This document shows, one piece after another, positions 26,421-34,286 of a stretch of DNA of 64,000 nt (position 1 is the stretch's first letter; each line of letters starts with the position of its first letter). Origin of the DNA: an uncultured Dorea sp. (GTDB taxonomy: Bacteria > Bacillota > Clostridia > Lachnospirales > Lachnospiraceae). The translations under genes and the position numbers were made by a program. The stretch lies in NCBI GenBank assembly GCA_910578455.1, contig CAJTQA010000002.1, positions 1 to 64,000 of the forward strand. The letters are read 5' to 3'. The notes beneath the pieces were generated by a model. It was given only the letters and a program-made list of their open reading frames with translations. It was not told where the DNA came from and did no database searches.

Positions 26421-27258
26421 TATTTTGAACCTCCTCAATTATTTTATTGGGCGTGGATGCCCCTGCTGTAATACCTACTGTTTCCACGGACCTTAATTGA
26501 TTCATATCCAAATCGTCAAGTGTCTGTATGTAGTACGTATCCTCACACGCATCGCTGCATATTTCAAATAACTTCTGGGTGTTGGAGCTTTTCCTGTCTC
26601 CTATGACGATCATCGCCCCCGCCCTGGATGCAATGTCACGGGCCTCCGCCTGTCTTTCCTTCGTAGCATTGCAAATCGTATTTAAAACAATTATATCATA
26701 ACCCTTTTTTTCAATAATTTCAACTAATTCTTTAAATTTATTGTAATTAAATGTCGTCTGTGCTACGACGCACACTTTCCCCGCCTTATTTTCCAGCCGG
26801 AAATCGCTGGCCTGGGAAACATTCTGAACCACTGTCACGGCCTCTCCCGCCCATCCCCGGATTCCCTCTACTTCGGGGTGGGAGCCGTTTCCGATGATTA
26901 CGATGTGGGAGCCTTTTCGGCTTTCTTCCTGCACGATCTTATGGATTTTTTTGACAAAAGGACAGGTGGCATCCACGTAATGGATTCCCTTCTCTTCCAG
27001 AAGTTTACAGACGCTTTCAGGCACACCGTGGGAGCGTATGATGACCGTTCCCTCCTCCAGCTCTTCAAGCTCCTTCGGGCTGTTCAAAACCTCTACCCCC
27101 CGCTTTTCCATATCCTTTATCACTTCATCGTTGTGGATGATGGGGCCATAAGTATAGATCTTCCCGCCCTCTCCTTTTTCTGTCTGCTCATACACGGTAT
27201 CTACTGCCCGCCTTACGCCAAAGCAGAAACCTGCCGTCTTCGCCAGCTCTACCTTCAT
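26401..27258 (-). CDS. ispH: 4-hydroxy-3-methylbut-2-enyl diphosphate reductase IspH
   Basis: A 285-residue 4Fe-4S enzyme that makes IPP and DMAPP, the last step of the MEP isoprenoid pathway. The three cluster cysteines are in KTAGFCFGVRRAVD (residue 12), VDATCPFVKKIH (near 97) and VLNTICNATKERQ (near 193). The conserved VIGDRKSSNTQKL and ITAGASTPNKIIEEV follow. The stop lies inside the start of the S1 gene. It begins 54 bases after cmk. Confidence 0.97.
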   Translation of the reverse strand: MKVELAKTAGFCFGVRRAVDTVYEQTEKGEGGKIYTYGPIIHNDEVIKDMEKRGVEVLNSPKELEELEEGTVIIRSHGVPESVCKLLEEKGIHYVDATCPFVKKIHKIVQEESRKGSHIVIIGNGSHPEVEGIRGWAGEAVTVVQNVSQASDFRLENKAGKVCVVAQTTFNYNKFKELVEIIEKKGYDIIVLNTICNATKERQAEARDIASRAGAMIVIGDRKSSNTQKLFEICSDACEDTYYIQTLDDLDMNQLRSVETVGITAGASTPNKIIEEVQNNVRVNF

Positions 27259-27312
27259 ATCCTCACCGTCCTTATCCTTTCGCCTGCCTTTGCCTTCACA
27301 GCCCTGCGCCGC

Positions 27313-27969
27313 CTATCTGCACAGGCCGGCGATTGCCGACACTACCTCATCGATCGTCATGTCCGAGCTGTCCACCAGGTGCGCGTCCTCCGCCTGCTTA
27401 AGCGGCGCCGTCTCACGGGTCATGTCCCGCTGGTCCCGCTCTGCAATATCCTTCGCAATCTCATCAAAGCTGCAGGAGACGCCTTTCTCAGAAAGCTCGT
27501 CAAACCTTCTCTTTGCGCGTGTCTCAACGCTGGCAGTAAGGTACACCTTCACATCAGCCTCCGGAAGCACGCAGGTTCCGATATCTCTTCCGTCCATGAC
27601 CACGTCCTGCTCTCTTGCAAGATTCCTCTGCAGCTCTAAGAGCTTTGCCCTCACTTCGGGAATGGAAGAGCTCTTAGACGCCATGTTCCCCACTTCCTCA
27701 GTGCGAAGGCGCGGCGTGACATTTCTTCCGTTCAGGTATACTTGCTGCGCCCCATCCTCATACCGGATGGAAACTTCCACGTTCTCACAGGCCCCTATGA
27801 TCTTCTCCGTCTCTCCAGCCTTAATTCCCCGGTCAAGGAAATATACCGCCAGAGCGCGGTAAAGCGCACCCGTATCTACATATACATACCCTTTCTCTTT
27901 TGCGACCAGCTTTGCAACCGTGCTTTTCCCTGCTCCCGCAGGCCCGTCAATCGCTACGTTATATCCCAT
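27313..27969 (-). CDS. cmk: Cytidylate kinase
   Basis: A 218-residue CMP/dCMP kinase of nucleotide salvage. It has a P-loop at the N terminus (VAIDGPAGAGKSTVAKLVA), the YVDTGALYRALA substrate segment, and the DGRDIGTCVLPEADVKVYL lid region near residue 145. ATG 27969 fits an AAAGGAG site 11 bases upstream; the frame is open 11 codons further but lacks one. The order cmk-ispH-S1 is common in Clostridia. Confidence 0.96.
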   Translation of the reverse strand: MGYNVAIDGPAGAGKSTVAKLVAKEKGYVYVDTGALYRALAVYFLDRGIKAGETEKIIGACENVEVSIRYEDGAQQVYLNGRNVTPRLRTEEVGNMASKSSSIPEVRAKLLELQRNLAREQDVVMDGRDIGTCVLPEADVKVYLTASVETRAKRRFDELSEKGVSCSFDEIAKDIAERDQRDMTRETAPLKQAEDAHLVDSSDMTIDEVVSAIAGLCR

Positions 27970-28002
27970 TTTACATCTGTCTCCTTTCAAAATCAATTTC
28001 AT

Positions 28003-29232
28003 CTATACAATGCTGCTTCCGGCAGCGTGCGCCGTGGACCAGGCTATCTGAAGGTTGAATCCCCCTGTCAGGGCGTCAAGGTCCAAAGCCTCTCCCACAA
28101 AATACACTCCCTTTACAAGCTTAGACTCCATAGTTGCCGGGTCGATCCCTCTCACGTCTATCCCGCCTTTCGTGACGATCGCCTCGTCAAATCCCCGAAG
28201 GCCGGAAACTGTCAGCCCAAGACGCTTAATCAGACGGACAAAAGAAACTCTCTCCTCCCGCGTGATCATGTTCGCTTGTTTCTCCGGGTCAATCCCGCTC
28301 AGTTCCACCATCACCGGAACCAGCTTTGAGGGAAACAATTTCTGGAGCGCATTTTTAAACTGTTTCTTCCCCGCCTCCTCAAAATCCCGCAGGACCCGCC
28401 TGTCAAGCGCCTTCTCATCGAGAGCAGGCTTTAAGTCAATGAAAAGAGCAAGCTCTTTCTTTTCTAGAGTCCTTCCCACATGGCCGCTGGCGCTGAGCAC
28501 AAGGGGGCCGCTCACTCCGTAGTGGGTAAAAAGCATCTCGCCAAAATCCCCGTAAAGTTTCTTTTTCCCGTCGTACAGAGAAATTTCCACATTTTTAAGC
28601 GACAGGCCCTGTAGTTTCGCAGGCCACTCCTCTTTCGCCTCAAAAGGCACAAGTGACGGGATGCAGGGCTTTATCTTATGCCCAAAGCTCTCTGCAAACC
28701 GATAGCCGTCTCCGGTAGACCCGGTTGAACGGTAGGAAATACCTCCCGTCGCAATGATGCATGCGTCTCCCGGTATTTCTGTACCGTCCGCAAGCACGAT
28801 CCGGGAGAAACTTCCGTTCCTATCCTCAATGCTTTTCACCTCTGTGCGGAGGATGGCTCCCACCCCCAGCCTTTTCATCTCTCTTTCAAGCCCGCGGATT
28901 ACATCGGAAGAATGATCGGAAACCGGAAATACCCGCCCGCCCCGCTCCGTCTTCGTCCGCACCCCCGCCTCCTCAAAAAATCGGATCACATCCTGGTTGG
29001 TGCAGCCGTAAAAACTGCTGTATAAAAATCTCGGGTTGCTTAAGACCGAGGAAAAGAACGTCTCCTCATCACAGTCGTTGGTCAGATTGCACCTCCCTTT
29101 TCCCGTGATGAACAATTTCTTTCCAAGTTTTTCATTCTTTTCATAGACGCAGACATCATGCCCGTTTCTCGCTGCCGCGACGGCTGCAAACATCCCGGCG
29201 GCCCCGCCGCCTACAATCAGTACCTTACTCAT
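28003..29232 (-). CDS. HI0933/BaiN-type NAD(P)/FAD-dependent oxidoreductase
   Basis: A 409-residue flavoprotein of the HI0933 family. It has an FAD-binding Rossmann motif at the start (VLIVGGGAAGMFAAVAAARN), the family-specific KLGKKLFITGKGRCNLTN, and a C-terminal FAD contact (GVYFVGEALDLDALTGGFNL). Some members reduce bile acids (BaiN) but the family is broad and found widely in Clostridia, so I do not assign a substrate. It overlaps the end of the murR-type gene by eight bases, implying coupled translation, and lies just before cmk. Confidence 0.88.
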   Translation of the reverse strand: MSKVLIVGGGAAGMFAAVAAARNGHDVCVYEKNEKLGKKLFITGKGRCNLTNDCDEETFFSSVLSNPRFLYSSFYGCTNQDVIRFFEEAGVRTKTERGGRVFPVSDHSSDVIRGLEREMKRLGVGAILRTEVKSIEDRNGSFSRIVLADGTEIPGDACIIATGGISYRSTGSTGDGYRFAESFGHKIKPCIPSLVPFEAKEEWPAKLQGLSLKNVEISLYDGKKKLYGDFGEMLFTHYGVSGPLVLSASGHVGRTLEKKELALFIDLKPALDEKALDRRVLRDFEEAGKKQFKNALQKLFPSKLVPVMVELSGIDPEKQANMITREERVSFVRLIKRLGLTVSGLRGFDEAIVTKGGIDVRGIDPATMESKLVKGVYFVGEALDLDALTGGFNLQIAWSTAHAAGSSIV

Positions 29233-30157
29233 GGCTTTCCCCTTCGCTTTCCCAGGGGTCTGTAATCTCTACCTTCTCCCCCACCATGTTCAGCTCGTCC
29301 TTGCTGTACACCTGATACTCATCCCAGATTTCTTCCAGCGTCTCAAGTGTTTTTATAACCTCGTCCTGTTTCTTCATACAGAGCGCCACCACAAGCGCGT
29401 TGACAACACTTAGAGGCGCCACCAGGGAATCTACGATGGATGCCATGTCGCTTCTGGCGATGAGGTTGCAGGAAGAATAGAGCGTCATAGGGGAATGGAT
29501 GCTGTCCGTGATGGTGATGACTTTCGCTTTCCTGTTGCTGGCAAACTCCAGCGCCTTCAGCGTCCGCATGGAATATCTCGGGAAACTGATCCCGATGATC
29601 ACGTCTCTTTCGTCAATCCGTATCAGCTGCTCAAAAATCTCGCTGGAGCTGTTGGTATTCACCGCGGTCACATTCTCACAGACCGGATGCAGATAAAACG
29701 CAAGAAAATCCGCCAGCGGCGCGCAGCTCCTGATTCCGATGACATACACCTTCCTGGCGTTTAAGATAGTATCCACCGCCAGCTCAAATGCCTCATGATC
29801 CATCGCAGCCTGAGTCAGCTTGATCTTTTCGATATCCGACTGAAGCACCACGGAGAGGATTTCGCTCTGGCTGATGCGCCCGTAAGTGACCTCCATCCGC
29901 TGTATGGAATTCAGCTTCATCCGCACAAGCTCGCCAAGCGCTTTCTGGAACTCCGGGTATCCCTCGTATCCCAGAGCCATGGCAAACCTTACCACCGTAG
30001 ACTCGCTGACCCCCACTTCCTCCCCCATCCTGGCGGCAGTCAGAAACGCCGCCTTGTCATAATCCTTCCGGATAAAGTCGGCAAGCTTTTTCTGCCCTTT
30101 ACTGAACTTGTCATACTTTTCCTCCAGTTTCTGCTGTAATTCATTCTTCTTTCCCAT
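29225..30157 (-). CDS. MurR/RpiR family transcriptional regulator
   Basis: A 310-residue regulator with an N-terminal HTH_6 domain (residues about 10-80, MGEEVGVSESTVVRFAMALG) and a C-terminal SIS sugar-phosphate-binding domain (KVYVIGIRSCAPLADFLAF, then ISFPRYSMRTLKALEFA). Such proteins sense phosphorylated sugars. It heads a run of housekeeping genes (flavoprotein, cmk, ispH, S1), which is an unusual position. A good sigma-A promoter lies 40-70 bases upstream. No obvious sugar-phosphate pathway gene is adjacent. Confidence 0.88.
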   Translation of the reverse strand: MGKKNELQQKLEEKYDKFSKGQKKLADFIRKDYDKAAFLTAARMGEEVGVSESTVVRFAMALGYEGYPEFQKALGELVRMKLNSIQRMEVTYGRISQSEILSVVLQSDIEKIKLTQAAMDHEAFELAVDTILNARKVYVIGIRSCAPLADFLAFYLHPVCENVTAVNTNSSSEIFEQLIRIDERDVIIGISFPRYSMRTLKALEFASNRKAKVITITDSIHSPMTLYSSCNLIARSDMASIVDSLVAPLSVVNALVVALCMKKQDEVIKTLETLEEIWDEYQVYSKDELNMVGEKVEITDPWESEGESHE

Positions 30158-30196
30158 CGTACCTTTTCAGACCTCTTTTCAAATTCACATTAAACC

Positions 30197-30225
30197 ATTA
30201 TAAAGGACAATGCGGGAATATTCAA
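30197..30225 (-). promoter_or_regulatory. Sigma-A promoter of the murR-type operon
   Basis: On the minus strand TTGAAT (30225-30220) and a perfect TATAAT (30202-30197) are 17 bases apart. The rest of the gap 30226-30416 holds no gene or repeat I can support; short open frames there have no ribosome sites. Confidence 0.7.
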
Positions 30226-30416
30226 TAAATATCGGGATTTCGTGCAACATTTTTGAACCGAGAGGACGCAGCGGATGAAGGTTCTTCCGCTACTGGTCTT
30301 CGTTTGAGGCCCCTCCTGTTTTGTATCGGATGAGTTTTAGCATCCCGTCTCCGCAGCGTCATCCCGCCGACACATCCCCAAAGCCCGACCCGGCCTGCGT
30401 CCTTCCTCATACATGT

Positions 30417-30449
30417 AAAAAAGAGCCCGGACACATCCAGGCTCTTTTC
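30417..30449 (-). terminator. Intrinsic terminator of the decarboxylase operon
   Basis: AAAAGAGCC and GGCTCTTTT arms surround a 12-13 base loop about ten bases after the stop of the oadA-type gene. On the minus strand the stem runs into TTTTTT. Confidence 0.8.
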
Positions 30450-30459
30450 TACTCATTAT

Positions 30460-31875
30460 TTATACGGGATAACTTCCGTTCTCTGTATCTGCCAATGTCT
30501 GATCCACCTTGGTCTGCTGCGCCTCGCGGTACTTGAAGAAGTCTGTCGCCACCTGCGGGAACAGGGCATAGGACAATACGTCCTCATCCTGCTGGCTCCA
30601 CTGCGACATCTCTCCTCTCAGCGTGTCAAGCTCGTCTGCGATAAGGTCAGCCGGGCGGCAGGTGATGATGTCCGCATTTTCGCCGAGGACTTTCTTCCTT
30701 ACCTCCTCATTGAACGGCTTGACTGTCGCGCCGTATTTTCCGCTCAAGACATCTTTCGTCTCCTTCGTAGCCATCTTATAGCGCTCGCCCATCAGCACGT
30801 TGAATACTGCCTGGGTTCCCACGATCTGAGATGAAGGCGTTACGAGCGGCGGCTCACCCAGGTCTTTTCGTACTTTTGGAACTTCCTCCAGAACGTCATA
30901 ATACTTGTCTTCCGCATTCTGCTCCTTGAGCTGGGATGTCAGGTTGGAGAGCATTCCTCCAGGCACCTGGTAGAGCAGCGTCTTGATGTTTACGCCCATG
31001 TTCTTTGGATTAAGAAGCCCGCTCTCCAGCGCCTCGTCACGGATCGGACGGAAGTAGTCTGCAATCTCCGCCAGAAGATTCTGGTCAAATCCCGTGTCGT
31101 AGGGGGTTCCTTTGAACGTCTCAACCATAACCTCTGTCGCCGGCTGGCTCGTTCCAAGGGCAAACGGAGACATTGCCGTGTCAATCACGTCAACTCCGGC
31201 CTCCACTGCTTTCAGGTAAGTCATAGACGCAACGCCCGACGTATAGTGAGTGTGGAGCTGAATCGGAAGGCTTACCGCATCCTTCAGCACACTGATAAGT
31301 TCCGTCGCCTTGTACGGAACCAAAAGCCCTGCCATATCCTTGATGCAGATGGATGTAGCGCCCATCTCCTCAATCCTCTTCGCGATGTCCACCCAGTAAT
31401 CCATAGTGTAAGCATCGCCAAGCGTATAAGAGAGAGCCACCTGCGCGTCCGCCTTCTCCCTGTTTGCCGCCGTAACCGCTGTCTGAAGGTTGCGGAGGTC
31501 ATTGAGACAGTCAAAGATACGGATGATGTCGATGCCGTTTGCCACGGACTTCTGTACAAAATATTCTACGACATCATCTGCATAAGGGCGGTATCCGAGA
31601 ATGTTCTGCCCGCGGAACAGCATCTGAAGCTTTGTGTTCTTAAACCCGTCGCGGAATTTCCGGAGCCTCTCCCACGGGTCTTCCTTCAGGAAACGAAGGG
31701 ATGCGTCAAAAGTCGCTCCTCCCCAGCATTCTACCGAGTGATATCCCACTTTGTCCATCTTATCCACAATGGGGAGCATCTGCTCTGTGGTCATACGCGT
31801 CGCAATCAGGGACTGATGTGCGTCACGTAAAATAGTTTCAGTAATCTTAATTGGTTTTTTCTCTGTCACTGCCAT
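30460..31875 (-). CDS. oadA: Oxaloacetate decarboxylase alpha chain / pyruvate carboxylase subunit B type carboxyltransferase
   Basis: A 471-residue biotin-dependent carboxyltransferase moving CO2 between oxaloacetate (or pyruvate) and biotin. The HMGL-like barrel has TETILRDAHQSLIATRM at the start, GGATFDASLRFLKEDPWERL, the carboxylated-lysine region ICIKDMAGLL near 185, and the metal pair in LHTHYTSG. A conserved carboxylase domain follows. There is no C-terminal biotin domain; that function is provided by the separate protein at 33093-33467. It is the last gene of the five-gene operon and ends at a terminator. Confidence 0.92.
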   Translation of the reverse strand: MAVTEKKPIKITETILRDAHQSLIATRMTTEQMLPIVDKMDKVGYHSVECWGGATFDASLRFLKEDPWERLRKFRDGFKNTKLQMLFRGQNILGYRPYADDVVEYFVQKSVANGIDIIRIFDCLNDLRNLQTAVTAANREKADAQVALSYTLGDAYTMDYWVDIAKRIEEMGATSICIKDMAGLLVPYKATELISVLKDAVSLPIQLHTHYTSGVASMTYLKAVEAGVDVIDTAMSPFALGTSQPATEVMVETFKGTPYDTGFDQNLLAEIADYFRPIRDEALESGLLNPKNMGVNIKTLLYQVPGGMLSNLTSQLKEQNAEDKYYDVLEEVPKVRKDLGEPPLVTPSSQIVGTQAVFNVLMGERYKMATKETKDVLSGKYGATVKPFNEEVRKKVLGENADIITCRPADLIADELDTLRGEMSQWSQQDEDVLSYALFPQVATDFFKYREAQQTKVDQTLADTENGSYPV

Positions 31876-31904
31876 TTTATATCCTCCAAAATATTGTCAA
31901 AGAT

Positions 31905-33056
31905 TTACATAACGCCAAAGATTGCCATAAACGTACCGGCCGCAACCGCAGTGCCGATAACGCCTGCCACATTCGGTCCCATGGCATGCATGAGAAGGAA
32001 GTTGGTAGGATCTGCCTCTGCCCCCACCTTCTGCGACACCCTCGCCGCCATAGGAACCGCCGACACGCCGGCAGAGCCAATGAGGGGGTTTACCTTTCCG
32101 TGGGTCGCCACGCACATCAGCTTTCCGAACAGGACTCCTGCCGCCGTTCCTACCGCAAATGCCACGAGGCCCAGGATTACAATCTTGATCGTATCCCAGT
32201 TAAGGAAAGCCTCTGCGCTTGTGGTGGCGCCGACTGACGTTCCGAGAAGGATGACTACAATATACATCAGCGCATTGGACGCTGTCTCGGTAAGCTGCCT
32301 TACAACGCCGCACTCACGGAACAGATTTCCAAGCATCAGCATGCCCACAAGAGGAGCCGTGGTAGGAAGGATCATGCACACAACGATCGTAACGATGATC
32401 GGAAACAAAATCCTCTCCAGCTTTGATACCGGACGAAGCTGCTCCATCTTGATCTTTCTCTCTTTTTCCGTGGTCAGAAGCTTCATGATAGGCGGCTGGA
32501 TCACCGGCACAAGCGCCATATACGAGTATGCCGCAACCGCGATCGGACCCATGATAGCCGTCTGCTGGAGCTTGCCTGCCAGGAAGATGGATGTCGGGCC
32601 GTCCGCACCGCCGATAATGGAAACCGCAGCGGCAGCCTTATCTGAAAATCCCATCGCCATGGCGCCCAGGTAAGCCGTAAAGATGCCGAACTGAGCCGCC
32701 GCGCCTAAAAGAAAGCTCTTCGGGTTGGCGATCAGAGGGCCGAAATCCGTCATTGCCCCGACGCCCATAAAGATAAGCGACGGAAGTATCGCCCATTCGT
32801 CTAAGATATAAAAGTAGTAGAGAAGGCCTCCTACCCCGTTGGCCGACTCATCCGCATGCAGCATAATATCAGGATAAATATTAACGAGCAGCATGCCAAA
32901 GGCAATCGGAACGAGAAGCAATGGCTCGAACCCATGCCGAATTGCTAAATATAGGAAAAAACATGCAACACCGATCATGATCAGGTTTCCTACGGTAAGA
33001 TTGAGGAATGCTGTCTGCTGTATGAGGTTTCCTAATGTGGTTGTTATATATTCCAT
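31905..33056 (-). CDS. oadB: Sodium-translocating decarboxylase beta subunit
   Basis: A 383-residue integral membrane carboxybiotin decarboxylase that couples decarboxylation to sodium export. It has about nine to eleven helices and the key motif SIIGGADGPTSIFLAGKL near residue 140, with the conserved aspartate. PLIGSAGVSAVPMAARVSQK and the HAMGPNVAGVIGTAVAAG end are family hallmarks. It is shared by the oxaloacetate, methylmalonyl-CoA and glutaconyl-CoA pumps, so it does not by itself fix the substrate. GGAGG precedes the ATG. Confidence 0.95.
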   Translation of the reverse strand: MEYITTTLGNLIQQTAFLNLTVGNLIMIGVACFFLYLAIRHGFEPLLLVPIAFGMLLVNIYPDIMLHADESANGVGGLLYYFYILDEWAILPSLIFMGVGAMTDFGPLIANPKSFLLGAAAQFGIFTAYLGAMAMGFSDKAAAAVSIIGGADGPTSIFLAGKLQQTAIMGPIAVAAYSYMALVPVIQPPIMKLLTTEKERKIKMEQLRPVSKLERILFPIIVTIVVCMILPTTAPLVGMLMLGNLFRECGVVRQLTETASNALMYIVVILLGTSVGATTSAEAFLNWDTIKIVILGLVAFAVGTAAGVLFGKLMCVATHGKVNPLIGSAGVSAVPMAARVSQKVGAEADPTNFLLMHAMGPNVAGVIGTAVAAGTFMAIFGVM

Positions 33057-33092
33057 TTTTTAACCTCCAGTCGTGTTTCATTCAAAAAGGAA

Positions 33093-33467
33093 TCAGTTAA
33101 GTGTAGCCAGCACTGCTCCGGCCTCCACCGGGTCGCCTACTGCCGAATCAATGCTTGCAACTGTTCCGTCTTCCGGAGCTACGACTGGAATCTCCATCTT
33201 CATTGCCTCTATGATTACCACCGGATCGCCCTTCTTCACGCTCTGTCCGACACTTGCCTCTATCTTAAATACCTTTCCTGCAGCCCCTGCCTTTACTGCG
33301 ATCGCTCCTGCCCCCGCAGCTGCTTTCGGTGCTGCCGGTGCCGCTTTCGGCGCTGCCTTTGGTGCTGCCGCGGGCGCCGCTGCCCTTGCCGGTGCCGCTC
33401 CTGCCCCTGCCTCTTCTACCGTGACATCATATACGTTGCCATTTACCGTGATTGTATAATTTTTCAT
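33093..33467 (-). CDS. Biotin carboxyl carrier protein of the sodium-pump decarboxylase
   Basis: A 124-residue biotin carrier. The N-terminal part (YTITVNGNVYDVTVEE) is followed by a flexible Ala/Pro/Lys linker of about 40 residues and a biotinyl domain with the acceptor lysine in IIEAMKMEIPV. It shuttles carboxyl groups from the carboxyltransferase to the membrane beta subunit. ATG 33467 fits AGGAGG eight bases upstream. Both carboxyltransferases of the operon lack their own biotin domain, so this one must serve both. Confidence 0.95.
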   Translation of the reverse strand: MKNYTITVNGNVYDVTVEEAGAGAAPARAAAPAAAPKAAPKAAPAAPKAAAGAGAIAVKAGAAGKVFKIEASVGQSVKKGDPVVIIEAMKMEIPVVAPEDGTVASIDSAVGDPVEAGAVLATLN

Positions 33468-33492
33468 CTTCATATCCTCCTAAAGTTTTCTT

Positions 33493-34272
33493 TTATCTCC
33501 ATTTATTTGACGGACGACGCCTTATGCTTCTCACCACAAATCCGTCCGCGTTTCCGTTTTCTGCCTCTGCAGCCGCAATTGCCGCCGCGATAACCGCGAT
33601 CAGCTCCCCGTCGTCAGATGTCTCCGTCACTGTTTCGGCCGTCACAGATATTTCAGGCTCAGGCCGCACATTTTCAGGCTCCTCTTTTGCTTTTCCTGAA
33701 AACATTGCCTGAATCCCGGGGATGAACTTAAACAGGTAAATAATAAATGCGATCAGGATCAGCACTGAAAATACCGTTCCCATTCCAAGGACTGTATTCA
33801 GACCAGCTTTCTTTAAGATCTCCCCGGTCTCCATGTCAGCACTGACTGTCATGCTCTCAAGGTTTCCCTCTTTGTCGAATATGAACGTGATGGTTCCCTC
33901 ACGTTTCTCAAACTTCGCCTTGGCAGCCGCCTCTGTTTTTCCATTTGTCACCTTATAGTCAAAATCGCCGTGCTCGATATAATCGCCGCACTCATCTATA
34001 CCTGCCTGCCAGCTGTCAAGAACATCCAGAAAACTCTCGGCATCAAAAGGAAGTCCTGCTTCTGTAAGCTGAAGATTTACAGAAAAATCAGGCATATCCT
34101 TCCACTGATCCAGGGTCACTTCGTCTGCCTCCGCACAATATCCGATCAGGAAATCCGTCACCTGCTCTATCTGTGCCTCATCATACTCAGCCTCTGCATT
34201 ACCTGCTCCGCATGCGGTAAGACAGATCACGCTCACAAGCATGCTTATTAATAAGCCTATTTTCTTCTTCAA
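33493..34272 (-). CDS. OadG-type gamma subunit with an N-terminal lipoprotein domain
   Basis: A 259-residue protein combining two parts. Residues 1-21 are a lipoprotein signal ending in LTAC. About 140 exported residues follow, resembling small DUF3887-like folds (QVTDFLIGYCAEADEVTLDQ). The OadG part starts near 158 with a membrane helix (MGTVFSVLILIAFIIYLFKF), followed by a cytoplasmic acidic tail and an end rich in Arg. Ordinary OadG proteins start with the membrane helix and are under 100 residues or slightly more. Translation appears to start at TTG 34272 behind GAGGTGAGG. The gamma subunit assembles the alpha-beta pump complex. Confidence 0.82.
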   Translation of the reverse strand: MKKKIGLLISMLVSVICLTACGAGNAEAEYDEAQIEQVTDFLIGYCAEADEVTLDQWKDMPDFSVNLQLTEAGLPFDAESFLDVLDSWQAGIDECGDYIEHGDFDYKVTNGKTEAAAKAKFEKREGTITFIFDKEGNLESMTVSADMETGEILKKAGLNTVLGMGTVFSVLILIAFIIYLFKFIPGIQAMFSGKAKEEPENVRPEPEISVTAETVTETSDDGELIAVIAAAIAAAEAENGNADGFVVRSIRRRPSNKWR

Positions 34273-34286
34273 TTCGCCTCACCTCT

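Noticed and set aside
28003..29232. Bile-acid reductase BaiN
   Set aside because: The HI0933 family is widespread and no other bai genes are nearby, so the specific name is not supported.
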